Notes: a model not told the origin generated them from the letters alone. A DNA stretch of 64,000 nucleotides from Hymenobacter baengnokdamensis (GCF_008728635.1 NZ_CP044285.1:3844001-3908000); one strand, 5' to 3'. Positions 34,409 to 44,095 are shown, counted from the stretch's first letter. Program-made: numbers and translations.

Positions 34409-36301
34409 ATGGCCCTGCTTTATACCCTGCCCGCTCTTGCTGAGCACCCTTATTACAACACTGCTCAGCTAGCCGCCTTTGCGGTATTTGTGGCCGGGCT
34501 GCTGGCCCAGGGCTACCAGCGCGGCTACCCCTGGCGCCACTGGCTGCCGCTGGTAGCCGCTGCTACCCTGGCTCTGATAGTGGGCTGCCAGCTGGTGTTT
34601 TTGCCACCGGCCAACTGGTGGCCCTGGCTGCGGGGCGATGTCGATATAGCGCGGGCGCTGGGCGAAGGGCCGCGCTCGGTGGTGGGTGGCGCCGCGGCCA
34701 GCCTGCTGGCAGTAGTGGCGTTGCGACGGCTATTGGGCTTTCGGGGCTGGGCAGTGCTCGACGCGTTTGCCGCGCCGCTGTGCTGGGCGCTGGCCGTGCA
34801 GTGCGTGGGCTGCCTGCTGGCCGGCTGCTGCTGGGGCGAGGTAGCGGCGCCGCACGCCTGGGGCCTGTGCTACGGGCCGGGCACGCTGCCCTATCTGGCG
34901 CAGCAGGCCCAGGGCCAGCTACCAGCGGGGGCCGCGCACTCGCTGCCGGTAGTTCCGACGCAGCTATACCAATTACTGTTGTGCGCAGGCACTGGCCTGA
35001 TACTAAGCCACCTAAGCCGCCGGGTGGCCTGGCCGGGCGGCAGCCAATACCTGCTGGGGATGGGGCTCCTTTGCCTGGGCCGCTTTGTAATTGAATTCTG
35101 GCGCGAACCGCTTGGCGAGCCTTTACTGGCTGCGCCCGTGCTGGTGGCGGGCTTTTCGCTGCTGCGGCTGCAAGCCCTGCTTTTGCTCGAAGCTACTGCT
35201 CTGCTGGGCAGTTGGGGGTGGCTGGCGCGGCGCGGGCAGCAGGCCGAGCAGATAGCCGCACACGAGGCTGCCGCACCGGCTGGCTACCCGGCCCTGGTGG
35301 GGCTGGCGCTGCTGGCCGCCACCAGCCGGCTCGGGCCGGGCGTGCTTAGCCGGCCGGAAGTACTTATCCTGCAAGCGCTGCTACTGCTCGTACTGCTTGC
35401 CGAAGGCTACACTGCACTAGCGTTTATAAGCCGCCTCGTACCACGCCTGGTAGCCCTGCCGCTGGGGACAGGGCTGGCCGGCGTCCTACTCCTTACTATG
35501 GCCCAGGCCCCCGCTCCGCAACAGGCTGCTCCACCAGCAAGTGCTGACGAATTCCACCAGACACTTGTTTTCAGCGGTGGTATGCTCGGCAGCTACCACG
35601 AAGCGCAGGAAGATATTCTGACAAATCCTTCGGGCTGCGGCAGCAGCCAGCTACTGGCACTTCACCAGCGGGTGCGCGCTGGGGGCGGCGAAGCAGCGCT
35701 GGTAACAACAACCCCAACTGGCACGGGCACCTGGGGCGGCGGCCTGTGGGTAGGTCAGCAGCAGGTGGGCATTCAGGTAGTGCCTACCAGCGGGCACACT
35801 TCTACCTACCAGGATACTACGCTGCGCTACCAGCTGGCCGATATTCACCTCTACCGGGAAGTGCAAACCGACCGCGGCTGGCTATCCGTAGGCGTTCGCA
35901 CCGGCTTGCACATCGGCAGCCTGGGCTACTACAGCTATTTCGATAATGACCACTCGCAGAGTTCCACCTGGCTCATGCCCGAGCTGATGCTGAGCCTGGG
36001 CAACCCGCGGGTGCTTTACAGCCAGGCCGACTTCTGCTACGGGGCCGAAAATGCGATGGGCGCCTATACTACCCGGCTGGCGCTGGGCTCGGGGCTGGGC
36101 ACGCTGGGCGGTAGCAATATCCTAGCCGGCTACGCGCACTCGCCCCACCAGCCTACGCCCAGCATGGCTTTCGTCAGCGCCAGGCTCCGGCTGCCCGGCG
36201 GCACGGGCCTGAGTGCGCTCGGCCTGGAACCTTATTTTGCCACCGACTTCGGCCGGCATCAGATTTTCAGCCTGAAAATGAGCTACCGCTTAGCCCGCTA
36301 A
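34409..36301 (+). CDS. Lgt-like membrane protein fused to a beta-rich domain
   Basis: A 630-residue protein. Residues 1-275 form 7-8 helices resembling prolipoprotein diacylglyceryl transferase: VGCLLAGCCWGE replaces the Lgt GR-x-GNF-NxE-x-x-G signature, VVPTQLYQ matches the HPxQxYE motif, and GRFVIEFWRE is the end motif. The Arg expected before the Gly of the signature is absent (VQCVG). Helices continue to about 365, then come about 260 residues of beta-type sequence with aromatic strands, ending FSLKMSYRLAR like an outer-membrane barrel. Lgt paralogues with GCCxG are known in Bacteroidota; the long tail is unusual. Whether it modifies lipoproteins is open. Confidence 0.75.
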   Translation: MALLYTLPALAEHPYYNTAQLAAFAVFVAGLLAQGYQRGYPWRHWLPLVAAATLALIVGCQLVFLPPANWWPWLRGDVDIARALGEGPRSVVGGAAASLLAVVALRRLLGFRGWAVLDAFAAPLCWALAVQCVGCLLAGCCWGEVAAPHAWGLCYGPGTLPYLAQQAQGQLPAGAAHSLPVVPTQLYQLLLCAGTGLILSHLSRRVAWPGGSQYLLGMGLLCLGRFVIEFWREPLGEPLLAAPVLVAGFSLLRLQALLLLEATALLGSWGWLARRGQQAEQIAAHEAAAPAGYPALVGLALLAATSRLGPGVLSRPEVLILQALLLLVLLAEGYTALAFISRLVPRLVALPLGTGLAGVLLLTMAQAPAPQQAAPPASADEFHQTLVFSGGMLGSYHEAQEDILTNPSGCGSSQLLALHQRVRAGGGEAALVTTTPTGTGTWGGGLWVGQQQVGIQVVPTSGHTSTYQDTTLRYQLADIHLYREVQTDRGWLSVGVRTGLHIGSLGYYSYFDNDHSQSSTWLMPELMLSLGNPRVLYSQADFCYGAENAMGAYTTRLALGSGLGTLGGSNILAGYAHSPHQPTPSMAFVSARLRLPGGTGLSALGLEPYFATDFGRHQIFSLKMSYRLAR

Positions 36302-36315
36302 GCCACACTGCTCCT

Positions 36316-38883
36316 TTACTGAAATACCGGTACCACGCGCCCTTCCTCTACCTTGAGCGCGGCGTCGTACTTCTTGCCGGTTTTGGCCGAGAGAAAGCCT
36401 TTGATAAGGCCTGTTTCGCCGCGGCGCAGCAGCTGGCGCAGTTGCGCGTCGGTCAGCTTCTTACCACCCCACTCGAAGGGCACCCGAAACTGGCAGTCTT
36501 CGCGAAAGCGCGAGCAGCCGAAGGCGCTGCTGCCTTTGAGCATGGTCCCGAGCTTACACGCCGGGCACGGAATCTGGCCGGGGTCGGTGGCGGTGGTGGG
36601 CTTGCTTTCGGCAGCGGGCAGCAGCTCCAGCTTAAAGCTGGCATCGAGCACAAGCGCGCCGTCGAGCTTCTGGCCATCGCCGGCCACGAAACCCTTGATA
36701 AGCTGCGTGCGGCCTTTGGCGAGCAGGCTTTTTACCTGGGAGTCGCTCAGCTTTTTACCCAGAATCTCAGTAGGCAGCCGAAACTGGCAGCCCTCGCGGA
36801 AGCGGGCGCAGCCAAAAGCCGTTTTGCCGCGTAGCACGTGGCCCGCTTTGCACATCGGGCACGCTCCCAAGCCGTTAGCCGGGCCGGCCCCTGCCGGCTT
36901 TTGCCCCGCACTCGCACTAGCCGGCGGGCTGGCCGTCTTTAGTGGACCACCCGGCGTGGCGGCCGCCTGGCTGCTTGTGGCCGAAGTAGCCGTAACCGCC
37001 CGCCCGCTCCTATCCAGCTTCACTTCCTGCACCATCTCGCGCACCAAGCCTTTCAGCTCTTCTAAAAACTGGTCGGAAGGCAGTTCGTTGCGCTCAATCT
37101 GGCGCAGCTTCTTTTCCCATTGGCCGGTCAGCTCCGCCGATTTCAGGGTGGGGTTGCGAATGAGGCCGATAAGCTCGACGCCGGTGGGCGTGGGCAGCAG
37201 CCGTTTTTTTTCGCGTCGAATATAGTTTCTTTTGAATAGTGTCTCGATAATAGCGGCGCGGGTGCTGGGGCGGCCGATGCCGCTTTCCTTCATTGCCTGG
37301 CGCAGCTCCTCATCGTCGATGTTGCGGCCGGCCGTTTCCATGCCGCGAAGCAGGCTGGCCTCGGTGTACTCCTTGGGCGGCTGGGTCATCTTGCTTTCGA
37401 GGCGCGGCTCGTGGGGACCACTTTCCCCTTTGACAAAGCTGGGCAGCACGGTACTTACCAGGTCGTCATCGTCGTTGCCGGTAGCTTTTTCGCCGGCGGG
37501 GGCGGCGGGCTTGGGCGCCGCCTGCTGGGTGGGGTCGCCGTACACCACGCGCCAGCCGGGGCTCAGAATCTGGCGGCCGCGCACCCGAAACAGGAACCCG
37601 GCCGCCTCGGCGAGCACGGTGGTGTTGCTCACCTCGCAGTCGGGGTAAAACGCGGCGATAAAGCGGCGCACGATAATGTCGTACACACTGCTTTCCAGGC
37701 CGCCGCCCGGCCCACCGCTGCCCGTCGGAATGATGGCGTGGTGGTCGGTTACCTTGTTGTTGTTAAATACTTTAGGCGTCTTCGGAATCTTCTTTTCCAG
37801 CAGCGGGCCGGTGAGGTTGCCGTAGCCGATGCCGCGCAGAATACCGGGAATTTTCGGGTAGATATCATCGGGCAAAAACGTGGTATCGACGCGCGGATAG
37901 CTGACCGCTTTTTTCTCATATAGCGCCTGCACTATCTTTAGCGTATCCTCGGCCGAAAGGCTCAGTTGGTTGTTGCACTGCACTTGCAGCGAGGTAAGGT
38001 CGAAAAGGCGGGGCGGCGACTCGCGGCCCTTCTTAATCTCGACGCCCGTGACGGTGAGTGGCGCCGGCTTCACCGTTGCAAGGGCCTTATTAGCCTCGTC
38101 TTCCTTCACAAAGTAGCCCAGCGCCCGCAGGCGCGACTGCTCATCGGGCGCATCCTGCGCCTCTTTTTGCTCGACTTCAGTATTGATGCGCGTGAAGGTG
38201 GTATTGCGGTACTCCGTCTTCAACACCCAGTACGGCTCGGGCTTGAAGTTGCGGATTTCGTGGTAGCGGTCCACAAGCAGCGCCAGCGTGGGCGTTTGCA
38301 CCCGCCCAATGCTCAGCAGCTGCTTGTCCTGGTAACTGGTGTATTTGAGGGTAAAGAGACGCGTAGCGTTCAGGCCCAGCAGCCAGTCGCCCACTGCCCG
38401 GCTACGCCCGGCCTGGTAGAGCGAGTCGAACTCCTTGCCATCACGCAGATTACTGAAACCCTGCCGGATAGCCTCTTCCGTCAGCGACGAAATCCAGAGC
38501 CGCTTCACCGGCTTGCGGCACTTGGCCTCGTGAATAACCCAGCGCTGAATCACCTCGCCCTCCTGCCCGGCGTCGCCGCAGTTGATAACTTCGGTGGCCG
38601 CGTCGAGCAGTCTTTTTATGGTATTAAACTGCTTAACTACACCTTCGTCGCGGCGCATGAGCTTGATACCGAACGAGTCGGGTATCATGGGCAGGTCGTG
38701 CAGGTTCCAGCGCTTCCACTCGGGGCGGTAGTCGTCGGGCTCCTTGAGCTGGCAGAAGTGGCCAAACGTCCAGGTCACCTGGTAGCCATTGCCCTCGTAG
38801 TAGCCATCCATGCGCCGGTCGGCCCCGATAACCTGGGCAATTTCGCGGGCCACGCTGGGCTTTTCGGCAAGGCAGACTTTCAT
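36316..38883 (-). CDS. topB: DNA topoisomerase III
   Basis: Type IA topoisomerase that unlinks DNA through a 5'-phosphotyrosine intermediate, 855 residues. TOPRIM at the N-terminus (KVCLAEKPSVAREIAQVIG, GHFCQL, CGDAGQEGE), active-site Tyr in KKAVSYPRVDTTFLP (about 328). The C-terminal third carries two CPxCK...GC.RFRE.CQF units (about 675 and 775) like Topo_C_Rpt/zinc ribbons, each followed by a KKL.D.Q...LL..G.T.LIKGF segment. The ATG at 38883 precedes the conserved start; an upstream ATG at 38949 adds unrelated sequence. With RecQ, TopB resolves recombination intermediates, though the two genes are not linked. Confidence 0.95.
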   Translation of the reverse strand: MKVCLAEKPSVAREIAQVIGADRRMDGYYEGNGYQVTWTFGHFCQLKEPDDYRPEWKRWNLHDLPMIPDSFGIKLMRRDEGVVKQFNTIKRLLDAATEVINCGDAGQEGEVIQRWVIHEAKCRKPVKRLWISSLTEEAIRQGFSNLRDGKEFDSLYQAGRSRAVGDWLLGLNATRLFTLKYTSYQDKQLLSIGRVQTPTLALLVDRYHEIRNFKPEPYWVLKTEYRNTTFTRINTEVEQKEAQDAPDEQSRLRALGYFVKEDEANKALATVKPAPLTVTGVEIKKGRESPPRLFDLTSLQVQCNNQLSLSAEDTLKIVQALYEKKAVSYPRVDTTFLPDDIYPKIPGILRGIGYGNLTGPLLEKKIPKTPKVFNNNKVTDHHAIIPTGSGGPGGGLESSVYDIIVRRFIAAFYPDCEVSNTTVLAEAAGFLFRVRGRQILSPGWRVVYGDPTQQAAPKPAAPAGEKATGNDDDDLVSTVLPSFVKGESGPHEPRLESKMTQPPKEYTEASLLRGMETAGRNIDDEELRQAMKESGIGRPSTRAAIIETLFKRNYIRREKKRLLPTPTGVELIGLIRNPTLKSAELTGQWEKKLRQIERNELPSDQFLEELKGLVREMVQEVKLDRSGRAVTATSATSSQAAATPGGPLKTASPPASASAGQKPAGAGPANGLGACPMCKAGHVLRGKTAFGCARFREGCQFRLPTEILGKKLSDSQVKSLLAKGRTQLIKGFVAGDGQKLDGALVLDASFKLELLPAAESKPTTATDPGQIPCPACKLGTMLKGSSAFGCSRFREDCQFRVPFEWGGKKLTDAQLRQLLRRGETGLIKGFLSAKTGKKYDAALKVEEGRVVPVFQ

Positions 38884-39071
38884 GCTGAATGGCAGATTTG
38901 TGCTGAGTAGACACCCGCCAATTAGCGCGGCGCGTACCTCAATCAACAAAAATACGGCGCAAAAAGGTCGGGGCCAGCCTTAGCATAAAGCCTGACTACT
39001 CCCGCTACCCAATAGTAAATTATCTCAGCGCAGTATACCTTTTTTAAAATACCCGGCTCACAGCCGACACG

Positions 39072-39110
39072 CAAAAGCGCCCGCTGGCCAGAAGCCGGCG
39101 GGCGCTTTTG
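39072..39110. terminator. Terminator downstream of the di-heme gene
   Basis: CAAAAGCGCCCGC(T)GGC/GCC(G)GCGGGCGCTTTTG, a 16-bp stem with one mismatch, 20 bp after the stop on the minus strand. Confidence 0.9.
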
Positions 39111-39129
39111 CCTAACTCAGAACGGCAGC

Positions 39130-40602
39130 TTACAGCGAATTCAGGAAGGCCACCAGCTGGTCGCGCTGGGCTTTAGACATTTGCTCTACCTGCTGGCGCG
39201 AGTAGGCCGCTTCGCCATCGTGCCACATAATGGCTTCCATCGCATTGCGGGCGCGGCCGTCGTGCAGCAGGTTGGTATGGCCGCTGGTAATCTGGCTCAG
39301 GCCCATGCCCCAGAGCGGCGGCGTACGCCACTCCGAGCCGGAGGCCAGGAAATCGGGACGGTTGTCGGCCAGGCCGGGGCCCATATCGTGTAGCAGCAGG
39401 TCGGTAAAGGGCGTAATGGTCTGGTTGGAAAGCTGCGGCACGCCTGCTACGTCGCCGGTACGCAGCACCGGCGTGTGGCAGACGGCACAGCGGGCATTCA
39501 TGAACAGGAGCCGGCCGGCCTGTACGAGCGGGTCGTTGGTATTGCGCAGGGCGGGCACGCCCTGGGTGCGGGCATACATCATCACGCTGGTACGCTCGTT
39601 ATCCGACACATCAACCCCGCCGCCCACAGTAGCCGAGCCATCGGGCTCTATCGGAAACAGGGTGCTGGTAATGCCCAGGTCGCCATTGTAAGCGCCCGCA
39701 ATCTGAGCCACCAGCGAAGGCTGGTTAGCCTTCCAGCCGAAGCGGCCCAGCTTGGTAGTTTGCGCCACCGGGTCCCACACGTAGTTGGGCTTGCCAGTGA
39801 TGCCAAACGAGAGTGCATTAGCCTGCATCTGTGCTATTTGCAAAATGGTTTGCTCGGGCACGGCCTCCAGCAGGCTCAGGCCCGCCATTTGCGAGCCCGT
39901 GCGCGGCGAGAACAGGGCGCCGGCCGGCAGGGGCACGCTAAAGGTGTAGGTAGGCTGGCGCAGGCTCACGGTCGTGCCATCGGCCAAGGCCTTTAGCTGC
40001 TCCACGTAAGTAGTCGTCACTTTCCCCTTGAAGCTTTCTACCCGCGTGCTGTCGGGGCCCAGCGCTACTGGCTGAATCTGCAGCCCGAACACGGGTAGCG
40101 GGGAGGGTCCGCCGGTGCTGGCCTGGCCCGGCTGGCTTACCCGAAACAGGAGCTGCGGCGTTACGCCGTCTTTCGATATGGCGGCCCGGCCGCCACCCAG
40201 GTGGCAGGACTGGCAGCTCTGGTTAACCCAGATGGGGGCCAGCTTAGCCAGCGAGAATACCCGGTTGAACGCTGCGTCGCCGGTCTGGTGTGCAGCCTGG
40301 GCCTGCGCATCGAAGCCGGGCGCCGTTTGGTCGAAGGCGCTGGCCGTAAAGTCTTTGGTGGTAGAGCTCCCCCCGGCCCGACCGCTTTGCACTACCGGCA
40401 GCCAGGTGTTTACCAGTTTCTGGTACTGCTGCTGGTCATTAGCGTTGGGGTCGCTGTCGTTGCTGCTGACCGCGCTGGGCGTGGGAGCTGCCTCATCATT
40501 TAGGTTTTTGGAGCAGCTGGCCAGCAGCAGAGTTCCCCCCAGCAGCAAGAAAGCCGGTGAAAAATAGTTGTTTACCGTGCGGGATGTAAGTTTTTTTAGC
40601 AT
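39130..40602 (-). CDS. Di-heme oxidoreductase lipoprotein (DUF1111-like)
   Basis: A 490-residue exported c-type cytochrome. A lipobox-like LLLASC in the N-terminal hydrophobic segment predicts lipid anchoring. Two heme-binding motifs are visible: QSCQSCH (about 130) and ARCAVCH (about 380). Sequence such as ...TPPLWGMGLSQITSGHTNLLHDGRARNAMEAIMWHDGEA near the end is typical of the di-heme 'thiol oxidoreductase' family (DUF1111), related to di-heme peroxidases and often found with iron or copper uptake. It ends in LVAFLNSL. No partner gene is adjacent, so substrate is unknown. Confidence 0.9.
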   Translation of the reverse strand: MLKKLTSRTVNNYFSPAFLLLGGTLLLASCSKNLNDEAAPTPSAVSSNDSDPNANDQQQYQKLVNTWLPVVQSGRAGGSSTTKDFTASAFDQTAPGFDAQAQAAHQTGDAAFNRVFSLAKLAPIWVNQSCQSCHLGGGRAAISKDGVTPQLLFRVSQPGQASTGGPSPLPVFGLQIQPVALGPDSTRVESFKGKVTTTYVEQLKALADGTTVSLRQPTYTFSVPLPAGALFSPRTGSQMAGLSLLEAVPEQTILQIAQMQANALSFGITGKPNYVWDPVAQTTKLGRFGWKANQPSLVAQIAGAYNGDLGITSTLFPIEPDGSATVGGGVDVSDNERTSVMMYARTQGVPALRNTNDPLVQAGRLLFMNARCAVCHTPVLRTGDVAGVPQLSNQTITPFTDLLLHDMGPGLADNRPDFLASGSEWRTPPLWGMGLSQITSGHTNLLHDGRARNAMEAIMWHDGEAAYSRQQVEQMSKAQRDQLVAFLNSL

Positions 40603-40779
40603 AGAAGCATTGAAACGGAAGGTAAATAGCAGACAATGGCAGCCTAGACCCGCTACATTCCTTCCCTATTCCTATCAACACTTTTCGCAAGCAGCCCCAG
40701 GCAGCTGGCTACGGTACGTAACAGTACCCCCAAAGAGATACGCGTCAAGCCGCCCATACTACTTATTCTACCAGTAAAA

Positions 40780-40995
40780 TCATCTCATAAACGTACTTAT
40801 TTGGTAGAAATCCCCGACAATACAAGATTATTTTCTGTTGACTATCAGTTATTTCAAAAAAATAAAAGCTACTATGATATTTTTGGAGAAAAAGTTCAAA
40901 TTGTGAGATAATTTTTCAAGTAATCTGTTTTCGGATTTATCTTATTGTTTTAATATTTAAAATATTAAAATTTTTATACCTTTAATACCACCGAA
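40780..40995. other. AT-rich spacer without a gene (40603-41078)
   Basis: The 476-bp spacer between the di-heme gene and the EamA gene contains a markedly AT-rich block with a 23-bp palindrome (TTTTAATATTT-A-AAATATTAAAA, 40948-40970). No ORF or tRNA is seen. It must hold the promoter of the di-heme gene (minus strand) and may hold a small RNA. Confidence 0.4.
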
Positions 40996-41035
40996 TAGTA
41001 GGGAGCGGAGATTGGTCCCGCACCCTACTACCTTT
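40996..41035 (+). terminator. Orphan intrinsic-terminator-like hairpin
   Basis: TAGTAGGG-A-GCGG... pairs with ...CCGC-A-CCCTACTA, followed by CCTTTTT on the plus strand. No plus-strand gene precedes it. Confidence 0.5.
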
Positions 41036-41078
41036 TTCGCAAGCATTTCGGGGTCGGTATTACATGGATAAAAGTATA

Positions 41079-42002
41079 TTATTTAAATCGGCTTTTCTGC
41101 TGCGCAGTTATCAGCACCACCGAGCCGACAATAACGGCCGCACCGGCCAGCATCTGGCCCGTCAGCTTTTCGTGCAGCATGGCCCAGCCCAGCAGCACGG
41201 CCACCACGGGGTTGACGTAGGCGTAGGTGGCCACCCGCGCCGGCGGGGCGTGCTTGAGCAGCCAGCTGTAGGCAGTGAAGGCCACCAGCGAGCCAAATAC
41301 CACCAAGTAGCCCCAGCCCAGCCACGCGGCCAGCCCGAAGCTGGCCGGCCGCAGCCCGCGCCACTCGCCGGTGCCCGTGCCCAGCAGCAGCAGCAAGGCG
41401 CCACCGGCCAGCATCTGCATGCCCGAGGCCAGCACCGCCGACCGGGGCACCGGCGCGCGAAGGCCGTAAATGGAGCCCGCCGCCCAGCTAAAGGCGGCCA
41501 GCAGCACCAGGCCCACGCCCAGCAGCTGCGCGCGACTGGTACCGGCCGTCAGCTGCTCGCCTACCAGCAGGTACACGCCCGCGAAGCCCAGCAGCAGGCC
41601 CAGCGTCACTTGCCAGCCGGGCCGTTCGCCGCGCAGCCACAGCCAACCCAGGATGACAATCCAGAACGGCTCGGTGGCGATGAGCAGGGCGGCCAGGCTG
41701 CTGGGCAGCGTGCGCTCGGCCAATACTACCATCCCGTTGCCGCCCAGCAGCAGCAGGCCACCTACGATAAAGCTGGTTTTCCACTGCGCCGGCGTGGGCG
41801 TTTCGTAGTCGGCCGAGGCCCGGCCCGCCAGCGCCAGGATGCTGCCCGCCAGCAAAAACCGGCTGCCCGCCAGCAGTAGCGGCGGCATGGTCGCTACCGC
41901 GTACTTGATGGCCAGGTACGTGGAGCCCCACAGCAGGTACACGGCCCCGAAGGCGGTGAGAAGGAGCATAGTTCGTGGCCTGGCAGCGAGGGGGTTAGGC
42001 AT
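41079..42002 (-). CDS. EamA/DMT family transporter
   Basis: Ten-helix inner-membrane transporter of the drug/metabolite superfamily, 307 residues, two EamA repeats. First repeat: YLLWGSTYLAIKYAV (the classic WGS/T start) and PSSLAALLIATEPFWIVILGWL. Second repeat: KHAPPARVATYAYVNPVVAVLLGWAMLHE, the usual final motif. Related members export amino acids or purine-like metabolites; substrate not predictable. The ATG at 42002 gives a short basic N-terminus (MPNPLAARPRT); the ATG at 41969 just before helix 1 is equally possible. Confidence 0.9.
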   Translation of the reverse strand: MPNPLAARPRTMLLLTAFGAVYLLWGSTYLAIKYAVATMPPLLLAGSRFLLAGSILALAGRASADYETPTPAQWKTSFIVGGLLLLGGNGMVVLAERTLPSSLAALLIATEPFWIVILGWLWLRGERPGWQVTLGLLLGFAGVYLLVGEQLTAGTSRAQLLGVGLVLLAAFSWAAGSIYGLRAPVPRSAVLASGMQMLAGGALLLLLGTGTGEWRGLRPASFGLAAWLGWGYLVVFGSLVAFTAYSWLLKHAPPARVATYAYVNPVVAVLLGWAMLHEKLTGQMLAGAAVIVGSVVLITAQQKSRFK

Positions 42003-42040
42003 AACTTTATATAGCACAAATTATTTGATAGCACAGCCGA

Positions 42041-42073
42041 GCGTCATGCTTCGGCAAGCCCGGCATGACGTTC
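42041..42073. repeat. Degenerate family A repeat
   Basis: GCGTCATGCTTCGGCAAGCCCGGCATGACGTTC: a shortened hairpin form of the CGTCATGCTGAGC family, between the EamA start and the TonB receptor stop. Confidence 0.6.
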
Positions 42074-42115
42074 TTTTTTAGCTCGCCTTAGGCGCGTTTA
42101 CTCAATAGCTTTCAG

Positions 42116-44095
42116 CTACTTGCGCAGCGCGATGCGCACGCCGGCCATGAGCCAGCGCGTGGGCATGGGAGCCCCCAGCAGGTCAGAGTAATGCGCGTTG
42201 AACAGGTTTTGCGCCTGCCCGACGACCCACACCCGCTCGGGCAGCAAGGCCAGGTCGAGGCGGGCGTTGAAGACGGCGTAGGTTGGCGTGAGCACGGCAG
42301 CGTTGTTGCCAGCACTGGCCGCGATTTGCTGTTCGGCGCGCTGCTTGTAGAGGCCGCCAAAGCTGGCCGTGAAGCGCCGGTGCGTCAGGCTCACGTTGCC
42401 CGACACCAGCTGGCGCGCCACGTTGGAGAGGTACTGCGACTGCACATCGCCTTCCACGTTGAGGTGTACCCAGGTGTAGCCCACGCTGCCATCGAGGCGC
42501 AGGCCGGGCGCGAGTTGGGCGCGGGTCGTTACTTCAGTTTCAATGCCCTGGGTGGTGACGGCGAACAGGTTTTCGGCCAAGCGGTAGGTAACGCCGGAGT
42601 TGAGGTTGGTAAAGCCCGTCGTCTCAGCGGCCTGACTGCCTGACACAGTTACGTAGTCAATCAGGTTGCGGCCGTAGCGATTGAAGTAGGTGCTGCGCAG
42701 GGTCAGGGCCCGCGTAGGCTGGTAGTCGAAGCCGGCCTCGTAATTCCAAGTGCGCTCGGCGCTCAGATTAGGGTTGCCTACATTAAAACCACTGGGCACG
42801 GGACCCGGCCGGATAGCCGAATTATACTGCTCGGTAAAATTGGGGGCCCGAATACCCCGGCCCACCGCGCCGCGCACGGCCAGCTTTTCGCTCACCTGCT
42901 GGCTGACGTTGAGCTGCGGCACCAACTCGGTGCCATACGCTTGGTCGTGGTCGAGGCGCAGGGCAGCCGTGACGTTGAGGCCGGCCGCGGGCGCAATGCC
43001 GGCCACGGCAAAGGCCCCGGTGTGCCAGGCCGTATGGTCGCCACGGTCGTTGCTAAGCACGGCGCGGCGGTCGGCCTGCCCACCCAGCGTAAGGCGCAGC
43101 TTGGTAGAAACCTGCACTTGATGCTGCCCCTGCACGTTGAGGTAGTGCATGAGGTGGTCGCTGGGCGCAGTAGTTGGCGTGTACACGTAGTAGTCGGTGC
43201 TGGACGTGCCTACCAGCTGCAATTCGGTCCGGCTGCGTTCGCTCCACTCGTAGCGCAGCTGACCCTGGTACCAGTCGCGGCCGGTGGTTTCGCGGGCGCG
43301 GTCACCGGGAGAATTGGTATAAAAATTCTGGGCGTTGTAGTCGCGCCGGTCGAAGCTGGCGCGGGCGGCGGCGCTGAATTTAGGGGTAATCTCATACGCC
43401 CCCGACAGCGAGTACGTATTCAGCTTGAAGTCATTGCGGCCACCGCCGGGCAGGTCGAGCAGCTGCCCGCTGGCCGTATTGTTGAGCAAGCCGCCCGCCA
43501 GGCGCAGGCCCTTATCCTGGCCGTAGAACCCAGCGTTGGTGCTTTTGAGGCCATATTCGCCGGCCAGAAACGTGCCGGCCAGCTCGGTACCATCGGGCCG
43601 GTGAGTGGCGGCAAACGTCTTGGTTACGATATTGATAAAGCCGCCTACGGCATCGGGGCCGTAAAGCGCGGCGCCGGGGCCGCGCACCACTTCAATCTGC
43701 TCAATCTCGGCCGGCGAAATGGGAAAATAGCCCGCGAAGTGCCCGGTAAGCGGGTCGTTGAGGCGCATACCATCGAGCAAAATCAGGACCTGATTAAACG
43801 TAGAGCCGCGCAGCGTAATATCGGCCTGCGTGCCAAAGTTGCCCCGGCTTTGCACCTCAATGGCCGGCAGCAGGCGCAGCAGGTCATCGAGCGAGGTAAC
43901 GGGGTAGCGGCTCAGCGTGCTGCCCGGCACCACGGTTACGTAGCGGCCCGTCTGGCCGGAGAGCTGGCCCAGGCGGGTGGCATAAACGGTTACTTCGCCG
44001 AGGCGGCGTGCGCTATCAGCAACCGTAGTAATTCGCTGAGCCTGGGCCAGCAGCGGAAAAACAAGTAAGCAAGCGAGGGGTAGAGGACGGGGCAT
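42116..44095 (-). CDS. TonB-dependent receptor (BtuB-like)
   Basis: Outer-membrane active transporter, 659 residues. Signal peptide 1-19 (ending AQA). A TonB-box-like segment (GEVTVYATR), plug domain (ITLRGSTFNQVLILLDGMRLNDPL, IEVVRGPGAALYGPDAVGGFINI), then a 22-strand-type barrel ending GVRIALRK. Size and plug wording fit BtuB/colicin-I-type receptors for cobalamin or siderophores rather than SusC, and no CarboxypepD-like extension is present. No cobalamin riboswitch is evident in the short upstream gap, so the ligand is unknown. The next upstream gene on this strand is the DUF3078 protein. Confidence 0.92.
   Translation of the reverse strand: MPRPLPLACLLVFPLLAQAQRITTVADSARRLGEVTVYATRLGQLSGQTGRYVTVVPGSTLSRYPVTSLDDLLRLLPAIEVQSRGNFGTQADITLRGSTFNQVLILLDGMRLNDPLTGHFAGYFPISPAEIEQIEVVRGPGAALYGPDAVGGFINIVTKTFAATHRPDGTELAGTFLAGEYGLKSTNAGFYGQDKGLRLAGGLLNNTASGQLLDLPGGGRNDFKLNTYSLSGAYEITPKFSAAARASFDRRDYNAQNFYTNSPGDRARETTGRDWYQGQLRYEWSERSRTELQLVGTSSTDYYVYTPTTAPSDHLMHYLNVQGQHQVQVSTKLRLTLGGQADRRAVLSNDRGDHTAWHTGAFAVAGIAPAAGLNVTAALRLDHDQAYGTELVPQLNVSQQVSEKLAVRGAVGRGIRAPNFTEQYNSAIRPGPVPSGFNVGNPNLSAERTWNYEAGFDYQPTRALTLRSTYFNRYGRNLIDYVTVSGSQAAETTGFTNLNSGVTYRLAENLFAVTTQGIETEVTTRAQLAPGLRLDGSVGYTWVHLNVEGDVQSQYLSNVARQLVSGNVSLTHRRFTASFGGLYKQRAEQQIAASAGNNAAVLTPTYAVFNARLDLALLPERVWVVGQAQNLFNAHYSDLLGAPMPTRWLMAGVRIALRK

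Noticed and set aside
34618..35094. 158-codon alternative frame inside the Lgt-like gene
   Set aside because: Gly/Arg/Ala-rich overlapping frame with no motifs; the Lgt-like motifs lie in the other frame.
42941..44068. 375-codon plus-strand frame opposite the TonB receptor
   Set aside because: Antisense shadow; the receptor's plug and barrel motifs are complete on the minus strand.
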